Shown: positions 1-9,066 of the stretch, piece after piece
How the letters are laid out: each line of letters starts with the position of its first letter
How positions within the stretch are numbered: position 1 is the stretch's first letter
NCBI GenBank assembly: GCA_031549085.1
Contig: JAVBQL010000019.1
Location: 1 to 64,000, forward strand
Direction: 5' to 3'
Length of the DNA stretch: 64,000 bases
Source: JAVBQL01 sp031549085
GTDB lineage: Bacteria > Spirochaetota > GWE2-31-10 > MWDO01
Program-made: the position numbers and the translations under genes
Notes under the pieces: model-generated
Seen by the model: the letters and a program-made list of their open reading frames with translations, nothing else
What the model was told of the DNA's origin: nothing
Database searches by the model: none

Positions 1-595
1 CATAGTGAGGACTCTCCTGATCTCCTCTTATGTCATAATCAAACTGATAGAAGAGCCCATAGTGGACAGCATCAGGGGGTTGATTGTAGTAGCTTTTTGG
101 ATAGCCAGCTATTACTCTCTTTTCACCATTTCCAAAACTCAGATTAAGATTCAATGCTCTGACATCTCTTCCAAAGACGTCAAAATCAAAGAGTGTTATC
201 CTTCCATATTCTTGCTTGTCTTTATCTATTACAAAAAGAATAGTCTCTGAATACACATTTCTATATAGCATTTTTAAAGGATGCCAATCGTTACTAAAAT
301 CAACAGATTGATCAATGTTCACTTTAGCATCAACCTCTACATCCATATCTTTTAAAGAGAGATATAGCTCCTCCGACTCAAACATATCTGTGGTATTATC
401 TATCAATAGATAGCCTATAGAAATAGACTTAAACTCACAGTCTACCCACGTATCGCTATTATTAACAAGCTCTATCTCAAGAACAATATAGGGTGAGATA
501 GGCATCCCGCCCCCCTCAGGATGTTTTGCATTGCAAGAGTAAAAAATCAACACCAATATAAATATAACAACAAGAAATAAATATCTCTTTAACAT
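1..595 (-). CDS. Lipoprotein of unknown function (3' end outside window)
   Basis: This reading frame runs open from an ATG at 595 to the window edge, so the C-terminus is missing. The start is preceded by a GGGAG ribosome binding site. The N-terminus has two basic residues, a long hydrophobic stretch and a lipobox ending FYSC with Cys21, so the mature protein should be lipid-anchored. The rest is rich in Asp, Tyr and aromatic residues and I do not recognise a domain. It starts 11 bases after the stop of the upstream metallopeptidase gene on the same strand, so the two are probably co-transcribed. Confidence 0.75.
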   Translation of the reverse strand, partial: MLKRYLFLVVIFILVLIFYSCNAKHPEGGGMPISPYIVLEIELVNNSDTWVDCEFKSISIGYLLIDNTTDMFESEELYLSLKDMDVEVDAKVNIDQSVDFSNDWHPLKMLYRNVYSETILFVIDKDKQEYGRITLFDFDVFGRDVRALNLNLSFGNGEKRVIAGYPKSYYNQPPDAVHYGLFYQFDYDIRGDQESPHY

Positions 596-606
596 ATACA
601 CACTCC

Positions 607-2472
607 CTATTTATAGTATAAAGTTCTTACCATATGAGCATCTCCTGATGATATTTCGTATGTTCTTAATACATCATCTTTCTTTTTACCCATATAATCT
701 TTTCTTAATGTAACTCCTGTATATTGCATTATGGAATCTATATCGTAGTCTGTTGACATTGCGACTTTTCTATCCGGCAACCAGACAGGAACCCAACCAT
801 AGACATCATAATAGTAGTAATTCCACTCTCCAACCCACTTTCCGCCTAGCCACCACTCTGGCCCCTCCCATCGAACATCATAGTACCAGATAGTCCATGT
901 ATCTATTTTACCCCACTCCCATGATGCCACATAGTGTCCATAAATATCCTCTATAACATCATACTGATCACCACTTTTTCCATCAGGGATAGATATATAA
1001 TCATTTCTATCTGGTCTCTGGTGCTCATGTTTCAGTCCAATTATATGTCCAAGTTCATGCCTTACTGTTCTTGTCAGAGAAGGGAAATAAAATTTAGTGT
1101 ATTCATCAATCCCATCTACCCAAACTTCTGCCTCTGTTATCCAAACTTGCTTCTCTATATAGTAACCATTGTGAGGCTCTTTATAGATTTTCCAATAGCC
1201 AGATATCTTTTTCCACTCCCAGTGACCAGGTGTCTTAACCCATTTCCAATATGTGTCTCTCTCATCATTGTCTTTTAAACTTCTCTCTAGTTTTAGGGTA
1301 TTATACCCTCCACTGTAGCCAACGGTTGCTTCTCCATATTTTTCAGGCTTCCCCTTATCATTTTTTGGAAAATCAGTATCAAAAATATTTACAGTCCAAT
1401 AGTGGAGTGTGTCTCTACAAACATCCTCCCAATAACTATCAAGAGAGGGAGAGAATTTTACTGCTCCTCCAGTCTTATTTGTCCAATCATTCATAGCACT
1501 AAGAACTGCCTCTCTATGCTCTTCTGAAATATTTCCAAATTTATACTTTATTTCACCCCATGACCAACGGCAAACCTCCCTGTGATACATCCCCTTCATT
1601 GGCTTTATTGATGCACTTATGCCAAATGCATCATCAGTTTCATCATATGTTGGAATATCATACTTTGGCATAAGACGCTCTATAGCTGCCAAGTCCTCCT
1701 CCATCTGCTCCTTTGTCATACCGCTTGCAACCGCATTATACATCTCAATATTAAGCGCTCCATTTATATCGTTTGGACTATATGGAACCCCTCCAACGCT
1801 TATGCCGCCCTCAATCTCCTCTACATAACTCAGTGTCAAGGCCTTTGTATAGTCAACCTTAATTTTCTCAAGTTCACTACGGTATGAGTAAATTATATCA
1901 TTAATCTCATCTTCCAAAGTAATAATATTACCATTATCCAAAGTTTTTATTTTTTTCTCAAAATTTGCAGGTAAAAACTTCTCAATCTCATAGATTGGTC
2001 TCCCAGATGTCAGCTTTATGGGCATAATCTTGATAACATCCCCCTCCTTTCCATGCTCTGTCGGAAGCTCAATTTTGGTACCTAATACAGCCTCCATGAG
2101 ATACTCCTCCATCTTGTTTGTCAATTTTCTAACAACACCATCCTGAAGACTCCTATAGTTTACAAAGGTCTTTCCAACATCCGTCTTAACCTCTCTTTTA
2201 ACTATCTCCAATTTTTCCAGATACTCTTTTTCAGCCTCTGCCCTAAGAAGAGCCCTTCTCTCCATCTCATCTCGAACCCTATCAAGAGCAGTAACCTCTT
2301 TATAGGGAGTGTCATCACTGTTGTCAACAGAACCCCCACCATCACTGCTGTCAACATTCTCTCCAACACCATCATAAGCCTTTGATAGCCCATCAACATC
2401 TGAACTTGCACATGCAAAAAGCATTGCAGCAACAAAAATGATAGACATCACCATTAAAAAACTTTTTTTCAT
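607..2472 (-). CDS. Lipoprotein with astacin-type zinc metallopeptidase domain
   Basis: The N-terminus is a signal peptide with lipobox LFAC (Cys21), followed by an Asp/Ser/Gly-rich linker and a charged helical region up to about residue 110. The C-terminal half carries the astacin (M12A) zinc signature HELGHIIGLKHEHQRPDRND starting at His472: three zinc-binding His, the catalytic Glu473, and the family-specific Glu and Arg after the third His. A Met-turn-like DSIMQY follows some 110 residues later. Several tryptophan-rich stretches lie around the catalytic core. A surface or periplasmic secreted protease is the likely role; its substrate is unknown. It probably heads a two-gene unit with the lipoprotein downstream. 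Confidence 0.85.
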   Translation of the reverse strand: MKKSFLMVMSIIFVAAMLFACASSDVDGLSKAYDGVGENVDSSDGGGSVDNSDDTPYKEVTALDRVRDEMERRALLRAEAEKEYLEKLEIVKREVKTDVGKTFVNYRSLQDGVVRKLTNKMEEYLMEAVLGTKIELPTEHGKEGDVIKIMPIKLTSGRPIYEIEKFLPANFEKKIKTLDNGNIITLEDEINDIIYSYRSELEKIKVDYTKALTLSYVEEIEGGISVGGVPYSPNDINGALNIEMYNAVASGMTKEQMEEDLAAIERLMPKYDIPTYDETDDAFGISASIKPMKGMYHREVCRWSWGEIKYKFGNISEEHREAVLSAMNDWTNKTGGAVKFSPSLDSYWEDVCRDTLHYWTVNIFDTDFPKNDKGKPEKYGEATVGYSGGYNTLKLERSLKDNDERDTYWKWVKTPGHWEWKKISGYWKIYKEPHNGYYIEKQVWITEAEVWVDGIDEYTKFYFPSLTRTVRHELGHIIGLKHEHQRPDRNDYISIPDGKSGDQYDVIEDIYGHYVASWEWGKIDTWTIWYYDVRWEGPEWWLGGKWVGEWNYYYYDVYGWVPVWLPDRKVAMSTDYDIDSIMQYTGVTLRKDYMGKKKDDVLRTYEISSGDAHMVRTLYYK

Positions 2473-2535
2473 AAAATTACCACCCTAAAAATATAGTTAA
2501 AACCTCCATAACTAGAGATATAAAAAAACAGCAGC

Positions 2536-2571
2536 AAAAAAAAAAGACCATGCGAGTGTGCATGATCTTTT
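2536..2571 (-). terminator. Rho-independent terminator on minus strand with no obvious gene
   Basis: Read on the minus strand, an 11-base stem (AAAGATCATGC pairing with GCATGGTCTTT, one mismatch-like bulge) is followed by a run of ten T. It lies upstream of the metallopeptidase gene, and no minus-strand protein gene lies between it and the divergent XPB helicase. It may end a small RNA or shield the protease gene from read-through. Confidence 0.6.
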
Positions 2572-2832
2572 CATATTAATTTATCTATCAAAAAATCCAT
2601 AACATTGTAAAGCAGCAAATTTACTCTGTAACGGAACTATGATAATCACAGCAAAAAACTATCTCTTAATAACACCTCAAATCTATCTATTATATTTTTT
2701 TCAATTTTTACTATTAATAGCATATTATAAAAATCAAGGAAAAGCAATAAACTATTTTATTTTTATTTTTTTAAATTTTTTCCACATAATTTTATCTTAT
2801 ATTCAGGCGAATGGAGTAAAAAAATAAAAGAC

Positions 2833-2861
2833 TTGAGTTAATCTCAATTATGTATTATAAT
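2833..2861 (+). promoter_or_regulatory. Sigma70-type promoter for the XPB operon
   Basis: A TTGAGT -35 box and a perfect TATAAT -10 box are separated by 17 bases. They lie 25 bases before the TTG start of the helicase gene, whose GGGAGG ribosome binding site follows directly. Confidence 0.65.
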
Positions 2862-2885
2862 TAGGATATTTATAGGGAGGCGTAG

Positions 2886-4577
2886 TTGCCAGATCCACTG
2901 AATCCACTGATAATACAAAGCGATGGCTCAATATTGCTTGAGGTCTTTAACAATAAATTTGAGAAAGCGAGAAACGAACTCTCCAAATTTGCCGAGCTTG
3001 TAAAGTCTCCGGAGTATATATACACATACAAAATATCCCCCTTAAGCCTATGGAATGCAGCAAGCAGCGGATTGGCTCTAAATGAGATCCTATTAACCCT
3101 AGAGAATTTTTCAAAATTTGATATACCAGAAAATGTGCTTACAGATATAAAACTAATCTATGAAAGATTTGGCATGGTTGAGATTCATAAAAACCCTGAT
3201 GATATAAACAGCCTATTTCTTGTAGTCAAAAACGATGAGTGCGATCTAGAGATAAATGCAAATAAGAACCTAAAAAAGTTTTTAACAAACAGGCTCTCAA
3301 GAGGAAAATATTTAATAAACCTGCTTGATAGAGGCAGTTTAAAGATAGCATTTTTAAACTATAATATACCTGTCTATGACATAGCAGGCTATGCTGATGG
3401 AAAGAGCCTAGAGATAAACCTTAGAACAACAGCAAAATCTGGACTTCCCTTTGGTTTGAGGGACTATCAAGTAAACGCATCAGAGTCGTTTTATCAATCA
3501 GGAAGCAGATATGGCGGAAGCGGAGTTGTTGTTCTCCCATGCGGTGCTGGAAAGACAATAATTGGTATAGATACCATGAGCAAGATAAAGGCAAACACCC
3601 TAATTCTTTGTACCAGTGTTGCTGCTGTTCACCAATGGATAAGGGAGATACTTGATAAGACCGACCTCACTGAAGATGATGTTGGTGAATACTCTGGTGA
3701 CAAAAAAGTAATAAAACCTGTTACAATATGCACATATCAGATTTTAATATACCACAGAGAAAAAGATAATTTGTACCCACACTTCTCTCTATTTCAGAAA
3801 AATGAGTGGGGCTTGATCATATATGATGAGGTGCACCTACTGCCTGCCCCAATATTCAAAATTACATCAGAGATACAGGGGACAAGGCGTCTTGGACTCA
3901 CCGCCACCCTTATAAGAGAAGATGGATTAGAAAAAGATGTCTTCTGTCTAATTGGACCAAAAAAGTTTGATATGCCTTGGAAGGTTCTCGAAAAACAGAA
4001 GTGGATTTCAAATGCGACATGCTATGAGGTTAAGATCCCGCTTCCAAAAGATCAGCTTATGGAGTATTTGATAGCTGACCAAAAATCGAAGTTTAATATA
4101 TCATCAAAAAATAGATATAAGCTTGATGTCCTAAAGACTCTTTTAAAAAAACATAAGGACTCTTCAATTTTGGTGATTGGCCACTTTATAGATCAGATTA
4201 AGGATATTGCAGAGAAGCTTAATCTTCCTCTTATAACAGGCAAGACAACCAATAGTGAGAGGGACAAAGTATATGAAGATTTTCGAAATAAAAAGTATAA
4301 GATAATTGTTGTAAGCAAAGTAGCAAACTTCTCTATTGACCTGCCAGATGCATCAGTCTTGGTGCAGCTAAGCGGTACATATGGCTCAAGGCAGGAGGAG
4401 GCACAGAGACTTGGAAGAATTCTAAGACCAAAAGAGAATAATGTATCATATTTCTATACACTTGTTACTAAAGAGTCGATAGAGGAGCAGTATGCTTACA
4501 AGAGACAGCGGTTCCTAACAGAACAGGGATACAATTACGAAATAAGTTTTTGGGATAAAGGAGAAGAAAATGAGTGA
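2886..4577 (+). CDS. XPB/Rad25-family DNA repair helicase
   Basis: A superfamily 2 helicase of the XPB (ERCC3) type, an ATP-dependent DNA-opening enzyme. The first 190 residues match the XPB-associated N-terminal region. Walker A is LPCGAGKT near residue 220, motif II is DEVH near 313, motif III is TAT, followed by the XPB-specific RED motif (IREDG near 344), and the second RecA domain ends in motif VI with QRLGR. The start is TTG, chosen because GGGAGG sits five bases upstream and no better codon exists. The next gene overlaps its stop by 8 bases. Bacterial XPB proteins of this length occur in spirochaetes and actinobacteria; the bacterial role is poorly defined. Confidence 0.9.
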   Translation: MPDPLNPLIIQSDGSILLEVFNNKFEKARNELSKFAELVKSPEYIYTYKISPLSLWNAASSGLALNEILLTLENFSKFDIPENVLTDIKLIYERFGMVEIHKNPDDINSLFLVVKNDECDLEINANKNLKKFLTNRLSRGKYLINLLDRGSLKIAFLNYNIPVYDIAGYADGKSLEINLRTTAKSGLPFGLRDYQVNASESFYQSGSRYGGSGVVVLPCGAGKTIIGIDTMSKIKANTLILCTSVAAVHQWIREILDKTDLTEDDVGEYSGDKKVIKPVTICTYQILIYHREKDNLYPHFSLFQKNEWGLIIYDEVHLLPAPIFKITSEIQGTRRLGLTATLIREDGLEKDVFCLIGPKKFDMPWKVLEKQKWISNATCYEVKIPLPKDQLMEYLIADQKSKFNISSKNRYKLDVLKTLLKKHKDSSILVIGHFIDQIKDIAEKLNLPLITGKTTNSERDKVYEDFRNKKYKIIVVSKVANFSIDLPDASVLVQLSGTYGSRQEEAQRLGRILRPKENNVSYFYTLVTKESIEEQYAYKRQRFLTEQGYNYEISFWDKGEENE

Positions 4578-6057
4578 TAAAAAAAATATAACACTGAGTT
4601 ATCTAAAAGAAAATGAAGTTATTGAACTCTATGAGCTTTTCTTTGGAAAGCTATTGGTGAGACGTCCAGACTTCTCATATATTGACAATCTAAAAATATC
4701 TCTATCAAAAACAAACTTTGTTCAATCATACCTTGCAAGGCTTAATACCACAGAGTATGAGATTTTGAAAATATTATCAAAAGAGAAATTTGTACCATAT
4801 AGATATATCGCCGATAAGCTTAGCATTATATTAAAGCTTCAAAACAGCCAAATACTTAAGGCAATAAATATCTTAATACAAAAGAGCTATATATTCCTTA
4901 GAAATAACAATATGCTTGTTATTCCAAATATCTATTTTGATGATGAGGGAAGTGATGAGGTTGAATATGATATAACCAACAGCAACAGCGGAGCATACAA
5001 CTCACAGATTGTATCAGACATATCAAGCATGATAATGTATTTTATCTCAAACGATATAAAGTTTACATCTGACTTCTTTCTCTACAAAAAAGATGTTGTG
5101 TTGTTAGAAAATATCTTTCTAAACTATTCTCTTATATCAAAAGAGGAGCTTCTATATGTTGTCTACTTCTTTCAGAATGTACTGCAGACAAAAGATGCAA
5201 GGGCTAATACACACAAAATAAAAGAATATTTTAAGCTTACAGATTTGCAGAAGATTCTCTTCGTTATAAAAGAGGTCTTCTCTTACTTCCACCCTCTTTT
5301 TGACTTTTTTCACTCTTTTGATAAGAATGTAATAATATCAAAAGATAAATTTAAGCAAATTTGGGAGAGGCTATTTATTTTACAGGATCTTGAGATTCCG
5401 CCAATAAAGGCAGATTTCAATGAGTTCTTGAATTTCTGTGAAAAGTGCTCACTTGTATCAGTATCAGATGACTTTATCACTATAAATACATTTGCAAAAA
5501 ATATAGAGTCTCTTGAAGAGAAGATGATTACAAACTCAAATTACTCTATATATATAAGTGCAAATTTTAATGATGAAGATGTCTATATCCTTCCATTTTT
5601 CTCACGCTTTGTTAAGTATGATAAGATCACTGAATATGAGATAAATGAGGAGTCAATTAAGAGATTTGTTGAGGCTGGTTTTGAATATAAAGATATTATC
5701 AGCTTCTTTAATAAAAACAAACTCTCTTTTTCATCAGGTGTTGAGCAGACAATAAAGCAGTGGGTTGATAAATATGGCTCATTCTACTTTGTAAATGGAA
5801 CACTATTCTTCTGTGAGAATGAGGAGAAATTCAAGCTTATTGAAACTCTAATTGATAATGGTGCAATCACCGCCTATGAGGTTAAGAAAAATGAGGTCTT
5901 CTTGATAGAGGAGCAGGATAAAAAGACATTTTTTGATTTTTTAGATAAATCAGGCATAAAATATTATGAAAAAAATGTTGAAAAAAGAGACGAAAAAAAC
6001 GATACAAACGAAATAAGATTCGATCATCTCTTTTCACTAAAAAAAACAACATTTTAA
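4570..6057 (+). CDS. XPB-associated protein of unknown function
   Basis: A 495-residue protein whose ATG overlaps the end of the helicase gene, so translation is probably coupled. Residues 55-115 look like a winged-helix region (LNTTEYEILKILSKEKFVPY, then a second helix and a short wing). The last 70 residues contain an FVNGTLFFCENEEKFKLI pattern resembling the helicase-associated domain found beside XPB-type helicases. No nuclease motif is visible, so it does not look like the archaeal partner Bax1. It could regulate or load the helicase. The function is inferred from neighbourhood only. Confidence 0.7.
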   Translation: MSDKKNITLSYLKENEVIELYELFFGKLLVRRPDFSYIDNLKISLSKTNFVQSYLARLNTTEYEILKILSKEKFVPYRYIADKLSIILKLQNSQILKAINILIQKSYIFLRNNNMLVIPNIYFDDEGSDEVEYDITNSNSGAYNSQIVSDISSMIMYFISNDIKFTSDFFLYKKDVVLLENIFLNYSLISKEELLYVVYFFQNVLQTKDARANTHKIKEYFKLTDLQKILFVIKEVFSYFHPLFDFFHSFDKNVIISKDKFKQIWERLFILQDLEIPPIKADFNEFLNFCEKCSLVSVSDDFITINTFAKNIESLEEKMITNSNYSIYISANFNDEDVYILPFFSRFVKYDKITEYEINEESIKRFVEAGFEYKDIISFFNKNKLSFSSGVEQTIKQWVDKYGSFYFVNGTLFFCENEEKFKLIETLIDNGAITAYEVKKNEVFLIEEQDKKTFFDFLDKSGIKYYEKNVEKRDEKNDTNEIRFDHLFSLKKTTF

Positions 6058-6165
6058 CTATTTTAATACTATTTTTCTCTAAAATTCACTATAACTTACG
6101 AGATAAGATAATTTACAATTTTTCTTATTTAATATAATATCAAATCAAGATTTAAGGAGGTACCA

Positions 6166-6879
6166 ATGAATCTGATTAAGCAAGGAAAAACAAAAGATGT
6201 CTACTCTCTTGACAATGGGAACATCTTGTTAAAATTTAAAGATACAGTAACAGGGGATCTCTCCACTGGAACACTGGATCCTGGAGGCAATCAAGTAGTT
6301 GGTGAAATTAAGGACACAGGACTTGATGGGCTTAGAGTGACAAAATACTATTTTGAACTCTTAAAGAAGAGACTTCCAAAAATAAAGACCCACTATATAG
6401 AGGCAAATCTTACGGATCGAACAATGACTGTTGTGCCAGGTGTTCTATTTGGCAAGGGGATAGAGGTTGTTATAAGATTTATTGCAACAGGTTCATTTAT
6501 AAGAAGATATGGAGACTATATAAAAGATGGAGAGTCACTTGTTAGAACTATAGGTGGTAAAAAAGAGGCTCTAATTGAGTTTACATTAAAAGATGATAAG
6601 AGAGATGATCCACCAATAACAGAGACATCACTTATCTATCTTAACTTGCTCTCAAAAGATGAGATAGAACAGATTAAAGCGATGGCTGAAGAGGTAGCCT
6701 TTGCTGTTTTAGATGATTTAAAAGAGAAAAAATTGGATCTATATGATATAAAATTTGAATTTGCTAGAGATAAAAATAGCAAAGAGGTAATGCTGGTTGA
6801 TGAGATATCAAGCGGCGTTATGAGAGTCTACAAAGATGGCAAAAAATTGAACTATGCAGATATCGGAAAATATTTTTAA
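6166..6879 (+). CDS. purC: Phosphoribosylaminoimidazole-succinocarboxamide synthase
   Basis: This enzyme joins aspartate to CAIR in purine synthesis. The 237-residue length is normal. The N-terminal GKTKDVY nucleotide-binding strand, the TGDLSTGTLDPGGNQV region, IRFIATGSFIRRYG in the middle, and the C-terminal DEISSGVMRVY all fit SAICAR synthetase. An AAGGAGG ribosome binding site precedes the ATG. No other pur gene is adjacent. A strong terminator follows, so the gene is probably transcribed alone. Confidence 0.95.
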   Translation: MNLIKQGKTKDVYSLDNGNILLKFKDTVTGDLSTGTLDPGGNQVVGEIKDTGLDGLRVTKYYFELLKKRLPKIKTHYIEANLTDRTMTVVPGVLFGKGIEVVIRFIATGSFIRRYGDYIKDGESLVRTIGGKKEALIEFTLKDDKRDDPPITETSLIYLNLLSKDEIEQIKAMAEEVAFAVLDDLKEKKLDLYDIKFEFARDKNSKEVMLVDEISSGVMRVYKDGKKLNYADIGKYF

Positions 6880-6895
6880 AAATCAAAATTAAAGC

Positions 6896-6929
6896 AAAAG
6901 TCCATGTATAAAACATGGACTTTTTTTAT
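6896..6929 (+). terminator. Rho-independent terminator after purC
   Basis: A perfect nine-base stem (AGTCCATGT pairing with ACATGGACT) closes a short loop and is followed by a run of T. It lies between convergent genes and its A-rich left flank could let it serve both strands. Confidence 0.85.
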
Positions 6930-6951
6930 TGTGAAACTATTTTTAAGGAGC

Positions 6952-7974
6952 TTAATTTATAAAAAAATTGCCACTTACAATTCTATCTTCAAGATCCTCT
7001 ATATATGTTAAAACAGATTCTGGAATCTTATCTTTAGTATATTTCATATCTGTTAAACTAATCCCTCCATTATTTAGAGAGTATAGAAAAACTCCACCCT
7101 TTCCAAAATTATCGTTTAGAAATTTTTCTGTTATATCAAAAACAGCTATATCCACCCTCTTAAGCATACTTGTAAGTACAAATCCCCTTGCCATAAAATC
7201 GAGGTCACTATCAACCGCTATAACAAATTCCTCCATCTCTCTGGCACACTTTATTGCCCCAGTGCTTGAGAAACCAGCTGCAGCATAGATTATATCAACT
7301 CCCTCTTCATACATAGCTTTTGCAGCTTCATACCCCTTATCTGGAAGAGCATATCCACTATAATCTGGCTGTAAAGTTAGATACTCATAATGAAAATCTA
7401 TCGTATCATCAACATATTTAACTCCATTATGAAAACCATTTATAAATTCATTTATTACATCAGTGTCAACCCCGCCAATGCAGGCCAACTTTTTAGTCTT
7501 TGTCATCTTTGCAGCAAAGGCACCGGCCAAAAATGAGCCCTGATACTGATCAAAAAGAAGTGAGGCAACATTATCTCTCTTATCCGCAACTACATCTGTT
7601 ATAACAAATTTAATTTTTGGGTAGGCTTTCGCAAGTTCATTGATAGCATCTACACTTTGAAAGCTTCCTGCAGAGATAATCATATCACACTTCTCTTCTG
7701 ATGCCAAGAGTCCAACAACTCTTGTAAACTCCTCTGGAGTACCATCTTCAGTTCGCATAATTATAATATCAATTTTTCCATAAATCTCCTGTGCTGCAAG
7801 AAGTCCAGTATAGTGCATACCAACAAATGAGCTGTCTCCTATACCAACTCTATCGGTAGCCAAGCCTATCTTTACATTACCTCTATCGGACATTCTTGAA
7901 GAGACATCATCTCCTCTTTTACAGCCAGTAAATAAAATAGATAAAACAAAAAACATAAAAAAAACTTTTTTCAT
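6952..7974 (-). CDS. Bmp/PnrA-family substrate-binding lipoprotein
   Basis: A periplasmic-binding-fold lipoprotein of the basic membrane protein family, which in spirochaetes includes BmpA and the purine nucleoside receptor TmpC/PnrA. The signal peptide ends in lipobox LFTGC with Cys18. Family landmarks are KIGLATD at the first strand, the GLLASEEKCDMIISAG segment, NVASLLFDQYQGSFLAGAFAA, and DIIYAAAGFSSTGAI. The ligand may be a nucleoside, but the usual transporter genes are not adjacent. It starts 47 bases after the stop of speE on the same strand and may be co-transcribed with it. Confidence 0.88.
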   Translation of the reverse strand: MKKVFFMFFVLSILFTGCKRGDDVSSRMSDRGNVKIGLATDRVGIGDSSFVGMHYTGLLAAQEIYGKIDIIIMRTEDGTPEEFTRVVGLLASEEKCDMIISAGSFQSVDAINELAKAYPKIKFVITDVVADKRDNVASLLFDQYQGSFLAGAFAAKMTKTKKLACIGGVDTDVINEFINGFHNGVKYVDDTIDFHYEYLTLQPDYSGYALPDKGYEAAKAMYEEGVDIIYAAAGFSSTGAIKCAREMEEFVIAVDSDLDFMARGFVLTSMLKRVDIAVFDITEKFLNDNFGKGGVFLYSLNNGGISLTDMKYTKDKIPESVLTYIEDLEDRIVSGNFFIN

Positions 7975-8021
7975 TAGTAGTAACCTCCTACCTAAAAATA
8001 ATAATAAAATAAAAAATTCAA

Positions 8022-8855
8022 CTACTTATTTGTAACAATATTTTTTAAAAAATTCGGCAAGGCAAGGGATGCCTTATGAATCTCACTGTTATAGTACTTG
8101 CAGGTTTTTTCTATCTCCCTGCTCTTTTCATAGTTAAAATTGTGGAGAGAGTGGACATCTGAAGCAAATGTAAATGTCCAAAAACCAGATGGATAGAGAA
8201 GAATGAATGCAGTATAGGTCTCTACCTTTGAAAAAACTTTGGCAATATCTCTGGTCATATCTTTTATAATCTCTCCTCTAAGCCAAGGAGTTTCAGACTG
8301 GGAGACCATAATTCCATCTTTTTTTAGAGCCTTTTTTATAAGTTTGAAATAGTTCTCTTTGAAGAGTTCAACTGCTGGACCAATTGGTTCAGAGGAGTCT
8401 GTTATTATTAGATCAAAATAGTTATCATAATTTGATAGAAATTTAAACCCATCTTCAAAAACAGTTTTAACTTTCTTATCATTAAAGCCAGTTGAGAGTG
8501 TTGGAAAAAATTCTTTAGAAACCGAAACAACTTCAGAATCTATCTCACATAGAATAATCTCCTCAACAGATGGATGTTTCAATACTTCACGGATTGTTCC
8601 ACCATCACCGCCGCCAATGATTAGAACTCTCTTTGGATTTGGGTGGGTGTTTAAAGGCATATGTGCAATCATCTCATGATAGACAAACTCATCATATTCT
8701 GAAAGCATTATATCACCATCAAGAACCAACATTTTTCCAAATTTTTTTGTGTCATATACAGATATATTTTGTATGGCCGATTTTTTATCATAAAGTTTAG
8801 AGTTGCAATCAACACCTATTCTCATCATAGAAAAGAAATCTTCTTCAAAAACCAT
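8022..8855 (-). CDS. speE: Spermidine synthase (polyamine aminopropyltransferase)
   Basis: The enzyme moves an aminopropyl group from decarboxylated S-adenosylmethionine to putrescine. The 277-residue protein shows LVLDGDIMLSEYDEFVYHEM, the nucleotide-binding IIGGGDGGTIREVLKH, the acidic residue of LCEIDSEVV and the catalytic ITDSSEPIGPA loop. Length and order of motifs match bacterial SpeE. It is followed by the Bmp lipoprotein and lies divergent to a membrane protein gene. No S-adenosylmethionine decarboxylase gene is nearby. Confidence 0.93.
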   Translation of the reverse strand: MVFEEDFFSMMRIGVDCNSKLYDKKSAIQNISVYDTKKFGKMLVLDGDIMLSEYDEFVYHEMIAHMPLNTHPNPKRVLIIGGGDGGTIREVLKHPSVEEIILCEIDSEVVSVSKEFFPTLSTGFNDKKVKTVFEDGFKFLSNYDNYFDLIITDSSEPIGPAVELFKENYFKLIKKALKKDGIMVSQSETPWLRGEIIKDMTRDIAKVFSKVETYTAFILLYPSGFWTFTFASDVHSLHNFNYEKSREIEKTCKYYNSEIHKASLALPNFLKNIVTNK

Positions 8856-9014
8856 AAAAACTCCATAATTTAATCATAATAATGGGCTAATATCACCTAT
8901 TATTAACCAAAAACATTTCCAACTATACATATTAAGAAGTATAACAAATGGAAATAGTATTGTCAAATTAACTTTAAAAAAAAAAAAATATGCCGATTTT
9001 TATCTTATACTAAG

Positions 9015-9031
9015 ATCACAAATTCTGTGAT
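9015..9031. promoter_or_regulatory. Inverted repeat between speE and a divergent gene
   Basis: ATCACA and TGTGAT flank five bases in the divergent intergenic region, 36 bases before the ATG at 9067 and next to a TATACT sequence. It could be an operator. The half-site order is the reverse of a CRP site, and no regulator can be named. Confidence 0.3.
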
Positions 9032-9066
9032 AATATATTATTAAATATTAAATTAAAGCATAAACA

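Larger units (their letters stand above)
2473..2885. other. Gene-free stretch upstream of the XPB helicase
   Basis: This AT-rich gap between divergent genes holds an apparent minus-strand terminator near 2536-2571 and a good plus-strand promoter at 2833-2861. No convincing protein gene was seen; the 62-codon frame at 2639-2827 has no ribosome binding site and a composition typical of AT-rich non-coding DNA. Confidence 0.6.

Noticed and set aside
5..250. Plus-strand open frame at the left edge
   Set aside because: It is antisense to a better-supported lipoprotein gene with ribosome binding site, signal peptide and lipobox.
2639..2827. 62-codon hydrophobic open frame
   Set aside because: There is no ribosome binding site, and the run of Phe, Ile and Leu comes from poly-T tracts.
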